A stretch of 64,000 bases of DNA from an uncultured Acidobacteriia bacterium (GCA_903875575.1 CAIQWJ010000072.1:1-64000), one strand, 5' to 3'; positions 9,409 through 17,466 are shown, numbered from the stretch's first letter. Notes: generated by a model not told the origin, from the sequence alone. Translations and numbers: made by a program.

Positions 9409-9780
9409 CTACTGATTCGCCTTCGCGATCAACTGCCACACCTGCGAACTCGCACCCACTGTCTCCACAAAGAGAATGTGGCTTGCATTCAGCGTCATCT
9501 TGTCCGGACCGTGCCATTCCTGGCCTCGCCGGATCAACACCGCGCTCGTCTGTTTTGTCTCCGGGTTCACTTCGCTCTTGACATAGAACGCGTGCATCAG
9601 CACCGGATTCGGCTGCCCTGCTCCTTCCAGCTGCCCGAAGAACACGGCTCCGGAATCGAGGAACACGGCCTGATAGCCCGATTCCGTCTTCGTTTTGGTT
9701 TCCGCCGCAGCACTGCCGCAGGCGACAAGGGATAACGACGCGACAAGCGCGGCCCCGATTTTCATGCATTTTGTGATCAT
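9409..9780 (-). CDS. Putative lipoprotein of unknown function
   Basis: A 123-residue protein beginning MITKCMKIGAALVASLSLVACG: a short charged N-region, hydrophobic core and a lipobox ending at a cysteine, so probable lipidation and outer- or inner-membrane anchoring. The mature domain (YQAVFLDSGAVFFGQLEG and a WHGPDKMTLNASHILFVE stretch) is not a family I can name. The start at 9780 is chosen over an upstream in-frame start at 9876 because only it exposes the signal. It is upstream of, and probably in one operon with, the PEP-CTERM protein. Confidence 0.78.
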   Translation of the reverse strand: MITKCMKIGAALVASLSLVACGSAAAETKTKTESGYQAVFLDSGAVFFGQLEGAGQPNPVLMHAFYVKSEVNPETKQTSAVLIRRGQEWHGPDKMTLNASHILFVETVGASSQVWQLIAKANQ

Positions 9781-9921
9781 GTGAGTTTGCCTTTCACCAG
9801 GTAGGGCGCAAACACGCCGTAAAGAGGACCACAAAAATTGAAATAAATCGGCGCTGCATCCTGCGATTCCATCCATTGCCCCGCAACGCGACAGTCATCC
9901 AATTCGTATAAAGTAGAAGAT

Positions 9922-10926
9922 ATGTTTAACTGGGTCTGCACACGCTGTGGGCATGAAGTGTCGCCATCGAAAACGGAATGCCCTTTTTGCGCACCAACTG
10001 CGCCACCTGCAGCCACCTCCGCGGCACCACCCCAGTACCAGCCCCCGCAACCGGTAGCCCCACCGCCCCAGCCACAGCAACCCCAATACGCTCCCCCGCC
10101 CCAATACTGGCAGCAACCGCAGGCCCCCGCGCCCCAGCAACCGCCGCCCCCGCAATACCAGCAGTACGCGCCGCCGCAGCAACCAAACTACGCCCCGCCC
10201 CAGGCACCCCCGCAATACGTACAGCAACAGGCTCCTCCGCAGTACTGGCAGCAGCAGCCCCAGCAATATCCGCCGCCGCCCTCGCAGCAGTACGAGCAGC
10301 CGCCATACCAGCAGCCCCCCCTATACCAGCCGCAGCCTCCGCAGGAAGCCGCCCCGCTCCCTCTGGCCGTCCAGCCCCCGCAATACATACAGCCCGTAAC
10401 CCACGCGGTCCCGGAATACAGGCACCCCGAACCCACGCCCACACCCTGGCCGCCGCAACACGCCAAAACCGGCAAACCTGCCTGGCTCGTCGCCACTCTG
10501 ACCATCGTCGGCGTCCTCGTAGTCCTCGGCGCCGCGTGGACCCTCATGAGTTCTCACAACTCTTCCTCGTCAAAGGACGGAGCCGCGGCCGCCAAACAGG
10601 AAACCTCGAATCCCCTTCAGAAGGACGTCGAAGTCGTCGGCATTCGCATCATGTCCGACAAAACCAAGAACGGTCAGATCGTGAAATTCCTCGTCGTCAA
10701 CCACTCCGCCGTCGAACTGACTGACCTCGCCGCCAACGTCACCCTCTGGGCCAGCACCTCCCGCTCGGAAGAAGACGCCGTCGGCTCCTTCGGCCTCAAA
10801 GCCGCTTCCATCAAATCCGGCGAAGCCGTCGAACTCTCCTCCCCGCTCAAAAGCGAAAAAGGCCCTGCCGATATCCCCGACTGGCGCAACCTCTCAGCCG
10901 ATATCCAGATCACCTCGCCCCAGTAA
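9922..10926 (+). CDS. Zinc-ribbon / Pro-Gln-rich / single-TM protein
   Basis: 334 residues in three parts. Residues 1-24 are a rubredoxin-like zinc ribbon with two CxxC pairs (CTRC and CPFC). Residues about 28-180 are an extreme Pro/Gln/Tyr/Ala low-complexity region of PPQY and QQPQ units. A transmembrane helix near 190-212 (WLVATLTIVGVLVVLGAAW) is followed by an about 100-residue C-terminal beta-rich domain (KDVEVVGIRIMSDKTKNGQ, then KFLVVNHSAVELTDLAANVTLWAS), similar to domains seen in secreted Acidobacteria proteins of unknown role. Topology suggests a cytoplasmic ribbon and external C-domain. It is divergent from the lipoprotein gene. Confidence 0.85.
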   Translation: MFNWVCTRCGHEVSPSKTECPFCAPTAPPAATSAAPPQYQPPQPVAPPPQPQQPQYAPPPQYWQQPQAPAPQQPPPPQYQQYAPPQQPNYAPPQAPPQYVQQQAPPQYWQQQPQQYPPPPSQQYEQPPYQQPPLYQPQPPQEAAPLPLAVQPPQYIQPVTHAVPEYRHPEPTPTPWPPQHAKTGKPAWLVATLTIVGVLVVLGAAWTLMSSHNSSSSKDGAAAAKQETSNPLQKDVEVVGIRIMSDKTKNGQIVKFLVVNHSAVELTDLAANVTLWASTSRSEEDAVGSFGLKAASIKSGEAVELSSPLKSEKGPADIPDWRNLSADIQITSPQ

Positions 10927-10944
10927 GGCTGGTCGTAAACGGTT

Positions 10945-10986
10945 TTCTCTGCGTCCTTCTGCGGGTCTCTGCGCCTCTGCGTGAAA
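10945..10986. repeat. Intergenic TCTGCG/TTTGCG short-period tract, copy 1
   Basis: Four TCTGCG units at about 9-12-nt spacing end in TGAAA. The same style of tract recurs at 31326-31355, 33156-33198 and 37794-37838, always outside or at the ends of genes. Its function is unknown. Confidence 0.6.
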
Positions 10987-10991
10987 GTTCG

Positions 10992-11492
10992 TCAAACCGT
11001 ACCCACAAACCGAGCCCGCTCCCGATCCTTCCGCACCCCATCCACATCAAAAAACTGATTGTGGCTCACAATCCAAACCCCCGGCCCCAGTGTCCGCGCC
11101 GCAAACAAACTCTCCGTTAGATTCTGCAGCCCGTCGCTCCGCTCAAAACCCAGCGGCGTCATCGCTCCCGTCAGAATCACCGGATACCCCACCACCCCCA
11201 GCCGACCCTTCAGCATCCGACCCGTCTCCACCATCGTGTCCGTACCATGCGTGATCACCACCGGCCCCTCCGCCACCCGCTCCCGCACCGCCGCCAGAAT
11301 CGCCTCGCGATCCCCGTCCGTCATCTCAAGACTGTCCTTATTCATCAGCGGCGTCACCTCAATCTGCGTCTCCGGCAGCCGCAGCATCTCCAGATAACGG
11401 TTGATGCGCGCCACCACATTCACTACCGCCCCGGTCTGCTCGGAGTACACCTTCTCAATGGTGCCTCCCGTGGTCAAAACATGGATCTTCAC
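10992..11492 (-). CDS. Single-domain L-asparaginase-like protein
   Basis: A 166-residue protein corresponding to the N-terminal catalytic domain of type I/II L-asparaginases: the first-threonine motif LTTGGTIEK and the second HGTDTM, both essential in the family, are present, then ILTGAM. The C-terminal domain of the usual 320-residue enzyme is absent, as in some annotated short 'asparaginase domain' proteins, so activity on asparagine is uncertain. GTG at 11492 (MKIHVLTTGG) is preferred to a TTG nine bases upstream. It faces away from the aroF leader across about 80 bp. Confidence 0.82.
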   Translation of the reverse strand: MKIHVLTTGGTIEKVYSEQTGAVVNVVARINRYLEMLRLPETQIEVTPLMNKDSLEMTDGDREAILAAVRERVAEGPVVITHGTDTMVETGRMLKGRLGVVGYPVILTGAMTPLGFERSDGLQNLTESLFAARTLGPGVWIVSHNQFFDVDGVRKDRERARFVGTV

Positions 11493-11574
11493 TGTTACCA
11501 ATATACTGCGTAACCCACCACATACACCACACCAGGGTGGTTACCGAACCCCATTAAAAGCAACGGAAACGCTC

Positions 11575-11602
11575 TTGCAAACACACGCGTCAGTGGTATA
11601 GT
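11575..11602 (+). promoter_or_regulatory. Promoter of the DAHP synthase leader (sigma-70 type)
   Basis: The -35 element TTGCAA (11575-11580), 16-bp spacer and TATAGT (11597-11602) preceded by TG-N form an extended -10 promoter. Initiation about 7 nt downstream would fall at about 11609, only one or two bases before the leader-peptide ATG at 11611, so the leader may be translated from a nearly leaderless RNA. Confidence 0.75.
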
Positions 11603-11610
11603 GGAATTTC

Positions 11611-11667
11611 ATGAACCGCACGCGTCATAGCTATTTTGGCTACCGCTTTTGGGACCAGATCCCATAA
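11611..11667 (+). CDS. Aromatic-rich leader peptide of the DAHP synthase gene
   Basis: An 18-codon reading frame encodes MNRTRHSYFGYRFWDQIP. Five of seven residues from position 8 to 14 are aromatic (Tyr, Phe, Tyr, Phe, Trp), covering all three end products of the pathway that DAHP synthase begins. It lies between a strong promoter and an intrinsic terminator upstream of that gene. This is the arrangement of ribosome-mediated attenuation, as in trp and phe leaders. Stalling at these codons for lack of charged tRNA would leave the downstream antiterminator segment free. I know of no annotation for it. Confidence 0.8.
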   Translation: MNRTRHSYFGYRFWDQIP

Positions 11668-11669
11668 AC

Positions 11670-11712
11670 GTGGCGTTGGTTTACGAAAAGGATTTTGCCT
11701 GAACCAACCCAC
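11670..11712 (+). promoter_or_regulatory. Antiterminator hairpin of the aromatic attenuator
   Basis: GTGGCGTTGGTTT (11670-11682) pairs with GAACCAACCCAC (11701-11712): 12 base pairs with one bulged C (11674) and one G-U pair. The right arm includes CCCAC, the first five bases of the terminator's left arm, so the two structures exclude each other. The left arm begins 2 nt after the leader stop codon, so a ribosome finishing the leader would mask it and allow termination, whereas one stalled at the aromatic codons would not. Confidence 0.75.
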
Positions 11713-11736
11713 TCGCAAGAGTGGGCTTTTTATTTT
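11708..11736 (+). terminator. Intrinsic terminator (attenuator) before the DAHP synthase gene
   Basis: CCCACTC (11708-11714) and GAGTGGG (11719-11725) form a perfect 7-bp stem closed by a GCAA tetraloop and followed by CTTTTTATTTT. It sits 27 bp before the DAHP synthase start, so it can only act as a conditional terminator for that gene. Confidence 0.88.
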
Positions 11737-11762
11737 CTGAGGAACGGTTACTAAATAACACA

Positions 11763-12806
11763 ATGATTATCTCGATGCGCCAGAACGCCACCAGACAACA
11801 GATCGACCACGTTCGCGAGCGGATTTGCGAACTGGGCTTCCGTGTCCATTCGATCGAAGGCGATGAACGCGTCGTGATTGGCGTTGTCGGCGTTGGCGGT
11901 GACGTCGAAGCCTGCCTCGAATCTCTCGAAGGCACCCCCGGAGTCGAGCGCGCGGTTCGCATCAGCGCCCCCTACAAATTCGTCAGCAAAGAATTCCGCA
12001 GCGAAAAAACCATCATCAAAGTCGGCAAAGCCGAAATCGGCGGCGACCAGTTCATCACCATGGCTGGCCCCTGCTCCGTCGAAAGCGAAAAGCAGATCAT
12101 GGAAACCGCCGAAGCCGTCGCCGCCGCCGGTGCCACCATCCTCCGCGGCGGAGCCTTCAAGCCCCGCACCTCGCCCTACGATTTCCAGGGCATGGAAGGC
12201 GAAGGCCTCAAGCTCCTCGCCAAAGCCCGCGAAGCGACAGGCCTCGCCATCATCACCGAAGTCATGTCGGATCGCGACGTCAATCTCGTCGCCGAATATG
12301 CCGATATCCTCCAGATCGGCGCGCGCAACATGCAGAACTTCGCACTTCTCAAGGTCCTCGGCAAATGCGGCCGCCCCGTCATGCTGAAGCGCGGCCTCAG
12401 CGCCACCATCAAGGAATGGCTCATGTCCGCCGAATACGTCGTCGGTCACGGCAACCCCCAGGTCATGCTCTGCGAACGTGGCATCCGTACCTTCGAAACC
12501 GCCACCCGCAACACCTGTGACATCTCCGCCGTGCCGGTGCTCAATGAAATGACGCATCTCCCGGTCATCATCGATCCCAGCCACGCCGTCGGCAAGCGCA
12601 GCCTGGTTCCGGCCATCGCCAAAGCCGCCGTCGCCGTCGGTGCCGATGGCATGATCGTCGAAGTCCACCCCTGCCCCGAAAAGGCCGTCAGCGACGGTGC
12701 CCAGTCCCTCACCATCCCCGGCTTCCGAAAAATGATGCACGATCTTGATGGCTACATCCGCCTCTGGAAAATGGAACGCGAAGCCGCCATGGCCGTCGCG
12801 GTCTAA
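11763..12806 (+). CDS. aroF: 3-deoxy-7-phosphoheptulonate (DAHP) synthase, type I-beta
   Basis: First enzyme of the shikimate pathway, condensing phosphoenolpyruvate with erythrose 4-phosphate. The 347 residues comprise an N-terminal ferredoxin-like regulatory domain (about 1-85), as in Thermotoga-type enzymes, and a TIM barrel with [37 protein letters not shown] and DPSHAVGKR, which carry the substrate and metal ligands. The start is placed at ATG 11763; the in-frame GTG at 11721 lies inside the terminator stem. Expression is probably controlled by the attenuator just upstream, and perhaps by allostery through the N-domain. A membrane-anchored protein gene follows after 7 bp. Confidence 0.95.
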   Translation: MIISMRQNATRQQIDHVRERICELGFRVHSIEGDERVVIGVVGVGGDVEACLESLEGTPGVERAVRISAPYKFVSKEFRSEKTIIKVGKAEIGGDQFITMAGPCSVESEKQIMETAEAVAAAGATILRGGAFKPRTSPYDFQGMEGEGLKLLAKAREATGLAIITEVMSDRDVNLVAEYADILQIGARNMQNFALLKVLGKCGRPVMLKRGLSATIKEWLMSAEYVVGHGNPQVMLCERGIRTFETATRNTCDISAVPVLNEMTHLPVIIDPSHAVGKRSLVPAIAKAAVAVGADGMIVEVHPCPEKAVSDGAQSLTIPGFRKMMHDLDGYIRLWKMEREAAMAVAV

Positions 12807-12813
12807 TGGATTC

Positions 12814-13695
12814 ATGACGATTCCCAGACGCCCAGTCACCCTAGGAATCGTCCTTGTGGCGCTGCTGCTAGCCGCCACCGCCATCTACCTGAAATGGAGC
12901 GGCGCGCGCCGGTTTTCCGACCCGCGCACGCTCCTTTCCCGTTTCCCCGTCGAAGACGCCATCGTTCTTAACATCGACTTCTCCGCCATCCGCCTCGCCG
13001 GCCTTCTTCCCGATTCCAAAGCCCCCCTCGAACCGGAATACAAACAATTCCTCGATGGTTCCGGCTTCGACTACCGCCACGACCTCGATTCTGTCACCGC
13101 CACCATCTCCAACAGCGGCAACTTCTTCATCGCCCGCGGTCGCTTCAACTGGCCCAAACTGCAGGACTATGCCTCCAAACAAGGCGGGTCCTGCTATCAG
13201 GACCTCTGCCGCATGCCCGGCAGCCGCCCCGAACGCCGCATCTCCTTCCTCCCCCTCCGTGACGACGTCATCGCCCTCGCCGTCAGCACAGACGACCTCG
13301 CCGCCAACCGCCTCACCAAACCAGGCGACCCGCTCACCGCCGAACTCCCCAACGCCCCAGCCTGGCTCATCGTCCCCGGCAGTGCCCTGCATGACCCCAA
13401 CGCGTTTCCTCCCGGCCTCCGCCTCATGCTCTCCGCCCTGACGAATGCCGACCGCCTCGTCCTGACCGCCGGCCTGTCCGGCACCACCATGGAAGCCACC
13501 TGCCGCACAAAAGAAGATGCCCACATCCTCGCCAGTCAGTTGCGTGTCGCCATGGCGACTCTGAAAGAAGCCGATCAGGACCAACTCGCAAAGGCCCTCT
13601 CCAGCGGCACCTTCGAAGACACCGGAACCACAAAGGTGACCGGCCAATGGCCCTTCAGCAAAGCTCTGCTGGCAGACCTGACCAGCGGCTTGTAA
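12814..13695 (+). CDS. Membrane-anchored protein of unknown function
   Basis: 293 residues with one N-terminal transmembrane segment (VTLGIVLVALLLAATAIYLKW) and an extracytoplasmic domain. The latter has a regular pattern (FPVEDAIVLNIDFSAIRLAG, then SVTATISNSGNFFIARGRF and a KLQDYASKQGGSCYQDLCR pair of cysteines) that I cannot assign to a named family. It begins 7 bp after the DAHP synthase stop, so it is likely cotranscribed and under the same attenuator, although nothing links it to aromatic synthesis. Confidence 0.8.
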   Translation: MTIPRRPVTLGIVLVALLLAATAIYLKWSGARRFSDPRTLLSRFPVEDAIVLNIDFSAIRLAGLLPDSKAPLEPEYKQFLDGSGFDYRHDLDSVTATISNSGNFFIARGRFNWPKLQDYASKQGGSCYQDLCRMPGSRPERRISFLPLRDDVIALAVSTDDLAANRLTKPGDPLTAELPNAPAWLIVPGSALHDPNAFPPGLRLMLSALTNADRLVLTAGLSGTTMEATCRTKEDAHILASQLRVAMATLKEADQDQLAKALSSGTFEDTGTTKVTGQWPFSKALLADLTSGL

Positions 13696-13754
13696 TCGTT
13701 GTCTTCCGGAAATTTGAGCGTTCCTGAACGAACTGGGCGCAACCGGTCAAGTCT

Positions 13755-13787
13755 AATAAAAAGGGCCTCTCCACCCCGGAGAGGCCC
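13755..13787 (-). terminator. Intrinsic terminator after the sugar isomerase gene
   Basis: On the minus strand a perfect 10-bp GGGCCTCTCC/GGAGAGGCCC stem (13763-13772 with 13778-13787) with a 5-nt loop is followed by TTTTTATTA. It ends the leftward transcript of the isomerase gene; the plus-strand side has no U-tract. Confidence 0.85.
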
Positions 13788-13819
13788 TGCGATCCCTGCC
13801 CGTAACTGAGTTAGCGCCC

Positions 13820-14992
13820 CTACAGCCGCGCCAGCAATTCCTTCGTGTACTTGATCGAAACTTCCAGATCTTCCCGCTGCGTCGCCAGCCTCTGTGCCTG
13901 CACTTCAGGACTCACCTGACCCCGTCCGCCGCCACCACCAGCACCGCGACCGCCACCGCTCCCGCCGGCAGCACCACGTCCGCCACCGCCGGGACCACCC
14001 GCACCACCGCCAGGCCCCTGTCCTGCGGCGCCCGGAGGCACCACACCCTTCTCCGCCAGTTCCAGGAACTGCTCATACTCCCACGCCGGCGTCGCCTTGT
14101 ACGGCTCCCAAAACTTCGGATCATGCACCGCAAACATCCTCGGCTGCGCCTGCACAATCACTTCCGCCGATAGCGCCCGCCCCGGGCACAACTGCGCATA
14201 CTTCCGGATATACCCGTCAATATCCACGTTGCCCTCGCCCGTCCGGCACCACCGCACCGCAATCCCGTTTGGCGTCATCCACACATACGTGTCCCGCACA
14301 TGGCTCGTCAGCACATAAGGATGCAGCGTCTCCAGCGTCAGGTGCGGACTCTCCATCGTCCACATCGGATTGCCGGAATCGATGCACACCCCGACATACT
14401 CCTTCCCAGCCCCCTCAATCAACGTTTTCAGCTCCCGCGCCTGCATATCCCCGGCGTGGTTCTCAATCGCGATCTTGATCCCGTTATCCATCGCGAAGCT
14501 GCGAATATTCTTCAGCACCCCGATCGTGTTTGCAATGTGCCCTTCAAGCGGAATCTTGCCCGAACGCTCGCTCGCACTCCCCAGCACGCAGCGCACAATC
14601 GGCGACCCGATCGTCTTCGCCGCCGTGATCATCTTCTTCAACTGGTCTTCCGCCGTCCCCTGCGTCGCATCGAACATCGTTGACGACGGGCAGATCGACC
14701 GCATCCCGATCTCCAGATCGATATCCAGCTTCTTCGCATAATCGCGAACCTTCACCAGGTTGTCCGTCTCCAGATTCCCAAGGAAACGAATCTCGCTGAA
14801 GTGAACCACCTTCACGCCAAGCCCCTTGCAGTAATCGAGCGACTGGAACGGTGTATAGTTCTGGCTCTGGATACTGTAGATATCCACGCCCACGCGCGGC
14901 TTCGTGATCGGAGTCTGCGCGACTGCTTCATTCGCGAGGCCCGTGGCTGCCGCCGCAGCGAGTGTACTGGTGAGGAAAGTTCGTCTTTGCAT
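13820..14992 (-). CDS. Secreted sugar phosphate isomerase/epimerase-like protein with Gly-rich insert
   Basis: 390 residues. The start has a twin-arginine-like signal (MQRRTFLTSTLAAAAATGLA). The core is a xylose-isomerase-like TIM barrel of the AP-endonuclease-2 superfamily: GVDIYSIQSQNYTPFQSLDY, an IAIENHAGD strand with a metal-binding Glu, and CIDSGNPMW with the next ligands. Around residues 325-370 a run of mostly Gly/Ala/Arg interrupts the C-terminal region before the QVSPEVQAQRLATQREDLEV helix. The ATG at 14992 is chosen for the signal peptide. It lies 44 bp after the L-rhamnose mutarotase gene on the same strand, suggesting a role in extracellular sugar conversion; the substrate is unknown. 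Confidence 0.85.
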   Translation of the reverse strand: MQRRTFLTSTLAAAAATGLANEAVAQTPITKPRVGVDIYSIQSQNYTPFQSLDYCKGLGVKVVHFSEIRFLGNLETDNLVKVRDYAKKLDIDLEIGMRSICPSSTMFDATQGTAEDQLKKMITAAKTIGSPIVRCVLGSASERSGKIPLEGHIANTIGVLKNIRSFAMDNGIKIAIENHAGDMQARELKTLIEGAGKEYVGVCIDSGNPMWTMESPHLTLETLHPYVLTSHVRDTYVWMTPNGIAVRWCRTGEGNVDIDGYIRKYAQLCPGRALSAEVIVQAQPRMFAVHDPKFWEPYKATPAWEYEQFLELAEKGVVPPGAAGQGPGGGAGGPGGGGRGAAGGSGGGRGAGGGGGRGQVSPEVQAQRLATQREDLEVSIKYTKELLARL

Positions 14993-15036
14993 GATTTTGC
15001 CTCTACCTAGATTACATGAATTCCCGCGCGCCCAAA

Positions 15037-15354
15037 TCAGGCCAGGTAAAACACTTCTTCCAGCCGCTCCATCACCTCGTCTGGCCGCCCATTCGCAGGC
15101 ATGAAAAACAACTTCATCTCGCGCTGCCACCGCTCGTTCACCGGTTTCGCCGCCATCCCGCGCAACGCCGCCGCAAAGTCCTCCGTTTCCAGGTACCCCA
15201 CCAGCAGCCCATCCTCCCGCAGAAACAGCGAATAGTTCCGCCAGCCTGTCTCCGTCAGCGCCGCCAGCATCTCCGGCCATACCTGTTTGTGCCGATCTTT
15301 ATACTCCGCCAGCCTCTCCGGGCGCACCTGCAACAAAAAGCAAACTCGTTCCAT
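15037..15354 (-). CDS. rhaM: L-rhamnose mutarotase
   Basis: RhaM interconverts the alpha and beta anomers of L-rhamnose. The 105-residue length equals the family norm (104 in E. coli). The dimeric ferredoxin-like fold pattern is clear, with H22 in AEYKDRHKQVWPEM at the position of the E. coli catalytic histidine, and the FLREDGLLVGYLE and WQREMKLFF stretches follow. The ATG at 15354 is preferred over a longer reading to 15411. No rhaA, rhaB or rhaD gene is seen in the window; the neighbouring isomerase-like gene may be a functional partner. Confidence 0.88.
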   Translation of the reverse strand: MERVCFLLQVRPERLAEYKDRHKQVWPEMLAALTETGWRNYSLFLREDGLLVGYLETEDFAAALRGMAAKPVNERWQREMKLFFMPANGRPDEVMERLEEVFYLA

Positions 15355-15397
15355 GCCCACCAGTATCCGCCAGCACCACCCGCTGTATCCTTGAAAA

Positions 15398-16186
15398 GTG
15401 CCAGCCACCACAGCAAACGGAATCCGCCACTTCTACCGGCTCGATGGCAATGAGAACAAGCCCGTCGTCATGCTCGTCCACTCCCTCGGTTGCGACCACA
15501 GCCTGTGGGATCACCAGGCCAACGCCCTACTCCCCCAGTTCCGCGTCCTCCGTTACGACTTCCGCGGTCATGGTGCCACGGAATCAACCCCAGGCGACTA
15601 CACCATCGAACTTCTCTCTACCGACGCTCTCGCCCTCGCCGATCAACTCGGCATCGGCAAATTCGCTTTCTGCGGCCTCTCCCTCGGCGGCATGATCGGT
15701 CAATGGCTCGGGGCCAACGCCTCCGACCGCATCACCCGACTTGTCCTCGCGAACACCGCCGCCCGCTTCCCCGCCCCGGACCTCATCGACGCCCGCCGCC
15801 GCACTGCCCTCGCCGAAGGCATGACGCCCTTCGTTGACGCCGCCATGTCCCGCGGCTTCCTCCCTGAATCCGTCGCAGCCGTCCCGCCCTTCGTCGCCTC
15901 CATGCGCAACGTCCTGCTCGCCACTAACCCCGTAGGCTACGCCGGTTGCTGTGCCGCCCTCCGGGATCTCAACCAGACCGACCTTCTCCCGGGAATCACC
16001 GTCCCCACCCTCGTCATCGGTGGCGACCGCGACCTCTCCACCCCCTGGCCTGGCTTCGGCGACCTCCTCTCCAACACCATCCCGAACGCGAAATCCCTGG
16101 TACTCCCCGCCGCGCACCTCTCGAATCTCGAATGCCCCGCCGAGTTCTCCGCTGCCCTGCTGAGCTTCTTCGCTCCACTCACCTAG
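15398..16186 (+). CDS. Alpha/beta hydrolase, 3-oxoadipate enol-lactonase-like
   Basis: A 262-residue alpha/beta-hydrolase with nucleophile S95 in GLSLGG, the oxyanion stretch LVHSLGCDHSLWD, an acid in GGDRDLSTP and a histidine in AAHLSNLE. The overall pattern (DFRGHGAT, then DDLxLAxxLG-type helix and TxxxFP cap) is close to PcaD of the beta-ketoadipate pathway. No other pca gene is near, so the substrate assignment is tentative. The start is a GTG at 15398, transcribed away from rhaM. Confidence 0.85.
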   Translation: MPATTANGIRHFYRLDGNENKPVVMLVHSLGCDHSLWDHQANALLPQFRVLRYDFRGHGATESTPGDYTIELLSTDALALADQLGIGKFAFCGLSLGGMIGQWLGANASDRITRLVLANTAARFPAPDLIDARRRTALAEGMTPFVDAAMSRGFLPESVAAVPPFVASMRNVLLATNPVGYAGCCAALRDLNQTDLLPGITVPTLVIGGDRDLSTPWPGFGDLLSNTIPNAKSLVLPAAHLSNLECPAEFSAALLSFFAPLT

Positions 16187-16541
16187 CTAGCCGGATTCTG
16201 CGCCGCTCACCCCGAACCCCACCCAAACCCGACCCAAATTATTCCTTAAAGTATTTTCCGCAAGCGCCGATAAGACCCGTATGACGTCAAATCGGCCTTT
16301 TCAATGGGTACGGGTGCGCCCTGGTACCCACCCCCGCAGCATCGCTGCACACAGCCGGCACTCACCTGCCTTATCGAAAGATAATAAACCACTTAACTGC
16401 CATTTAATGGCGGTACCAGTACTATCAAAACCGGCATTCCAAAGTACGGAGTTGTCGTCCGATATCTAGGAACGCACTGCGGAAAACCGTTACTCTGCAA
16501 ACGTAAGCAAAACAGCAAAACACAAGCGAAGGATGGGGATC
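16187..16541. other. Long 5' region of a PEP-CTERM gene
   Basis: No gene is seen in these 355 bp. Two hairpins are visible: GGGTAC/GTACCC at 16306-16329 with an inner GGG-TGCG-CCC, and ACTGCCAT/ATGGCGGT at 16396-16414 with a 3-nt loop. I looked for a c-di-GMP riboswitch core and a sigma-54 -24/-12 pair and found neither. Confidence 0.4.
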
Positions 16542-17333
16542 ATGAAAACAGCAAATATTCTTAAAACACTCGGCACCGTGGCAATCGCCGCGGCACTCAC
16601 GCTCGGCACCGCCAGCGCGTCCACAATAACCTACAATTTCGCCAATCAGACCGGCGACACCGGTGGCGGCATGGGTAACTCGCTCACCTATACGTTCGGC
16701 GGCGTCACCATCACGGAAACCGCATGGTGGCTCAACACAACCAGCCCCGTTTCCGGCACTACCTTCCAGAAGGCCGAAGTCGACGCCTACAACGGCTACG
16801 GCGTCGGTGTCTGCAACTCCAGCGAAGGCTCCGCCTGTGGCTCGCCGGCGCACCAGATCACCAACAACAACGGCATCGATTTCATCCTGCTGACCTTCAG
16901 CACCCCAGTCTCCCTCGCCGGCCTGACCAATGACCTGTCCCTGCTCCACTATCAGGACACCGCGTCGGGTGCGAGCAACGCGGACATCAGCTACTGGACG
17001 CCCTCCGGCCTCCTCACCACCAGCACTACCTACGGCTCGCTCAGCGGTGGCAACAACGTGAACAACGGTTGCTCCACCGCGCCCTGCACGGTAAATGACA
17101 CCATCACCAGCGGTGCCAGCATCACCCAACTCCTCATCTCGGCTCAGGTTGGCGGGGGCGGCAACGATTCCTTCAAACTCGCTGGACTGACTCTCAACAC
17201 CGTGCCTTCCGGTGGCGGCACCAGTTCCACCCCTGAGCCATCCACCATGGTCCTGCTCGGCTCCGCCCTGCTGGCCGGTGTGGTCTTCACCCGCCGCCGT
17301 CAGAACCAAACCGCGCACGTCGAATCCAGATAG
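16542..17333 (+). CDS. PEP-CTERM sorted secreted protein
   Basis: 263 residues. A signal peptide (MKTANILKTLGTVAIAAALT, cut near ASA-S) precedes a Ser/Thr/Gly-rich beta domain containing a Cys-rich loop (CNSSEGSACGSP, then CSTAPC), and the C-terminus has TPEPSTMVLLG, a hydrophobic helix and RRRQ: a PEP-CTERM signal. The mature domain function is unknown. Two in-frame ATGs (16533, 16542) are possible; 16542 has AAGGA at 9-nt spacing. Exosortase and EpsI at 53.6-55.2 kb are the probable processing machinery. It is followed by a strong terminator. Confidence 0.85.
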   Translation: MKTANILKTLGTVAIAAALTLGTASASTITYNFANQTGDTGGGMGNSLTYTFGGVTITETAWWLNTTSPVSGTTFQKAEVDAYNGYGVGVCNSSEGSACGSPAHQITNNNGIDFILLTFSTPVSLAGLTNDLSLLHYQDTASGASNADISYWTPSGLLTTSTTYGSLSGGNNVNNGCSTAPCTVNDTITSGASITQLLISAQVGGGGNDSFKLAGLTLNTVPSGGGTSSTPEPSTMVLLGSALLAGVVFTRRRQNQTAHVESR

Positions 17334-17361
17334 TTTCGCTCTCCCTCCTTCGCTTCCAGAC

Positions 17362-17393
17362 AACCGGTTGGCCTCACGGCCAGCCGGTTTTTT
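17362..17393 (+). terminator. Intrinsic terminator after the PEP-CTERM gene
   Basis: A 12-bp stem (17362-17373 with 17378-17389, one G-U pair), TCAC loop and a T6 tract followed by GCTTTT. It lies 28 bp past the stop and insulates tex. Confidence 0.9.
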
Positions 17394-17466
17394 GCTTTTG
17401 CAGCCGTTTTCCGCCACTTCCACGCGCCCGAAACACCCGCGCTACACTGGAAAGTCTTCCCTCTAA

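Noticed and set aside
9922..10444. Low-complexity Cys/Gly- or Ala-rich frames opposite the zinc-ribbon protein
   Set aside because: Produced by the Pro/Gln-rich repeats read in other frames.
16187..16541. Possible c-di-GMP riboswitch or sigma-54 promoter before the PEP-CTERM gene
   Set aside because: No riboswitch core sequence and no GG-N10-GC pair at the right spacing was found.
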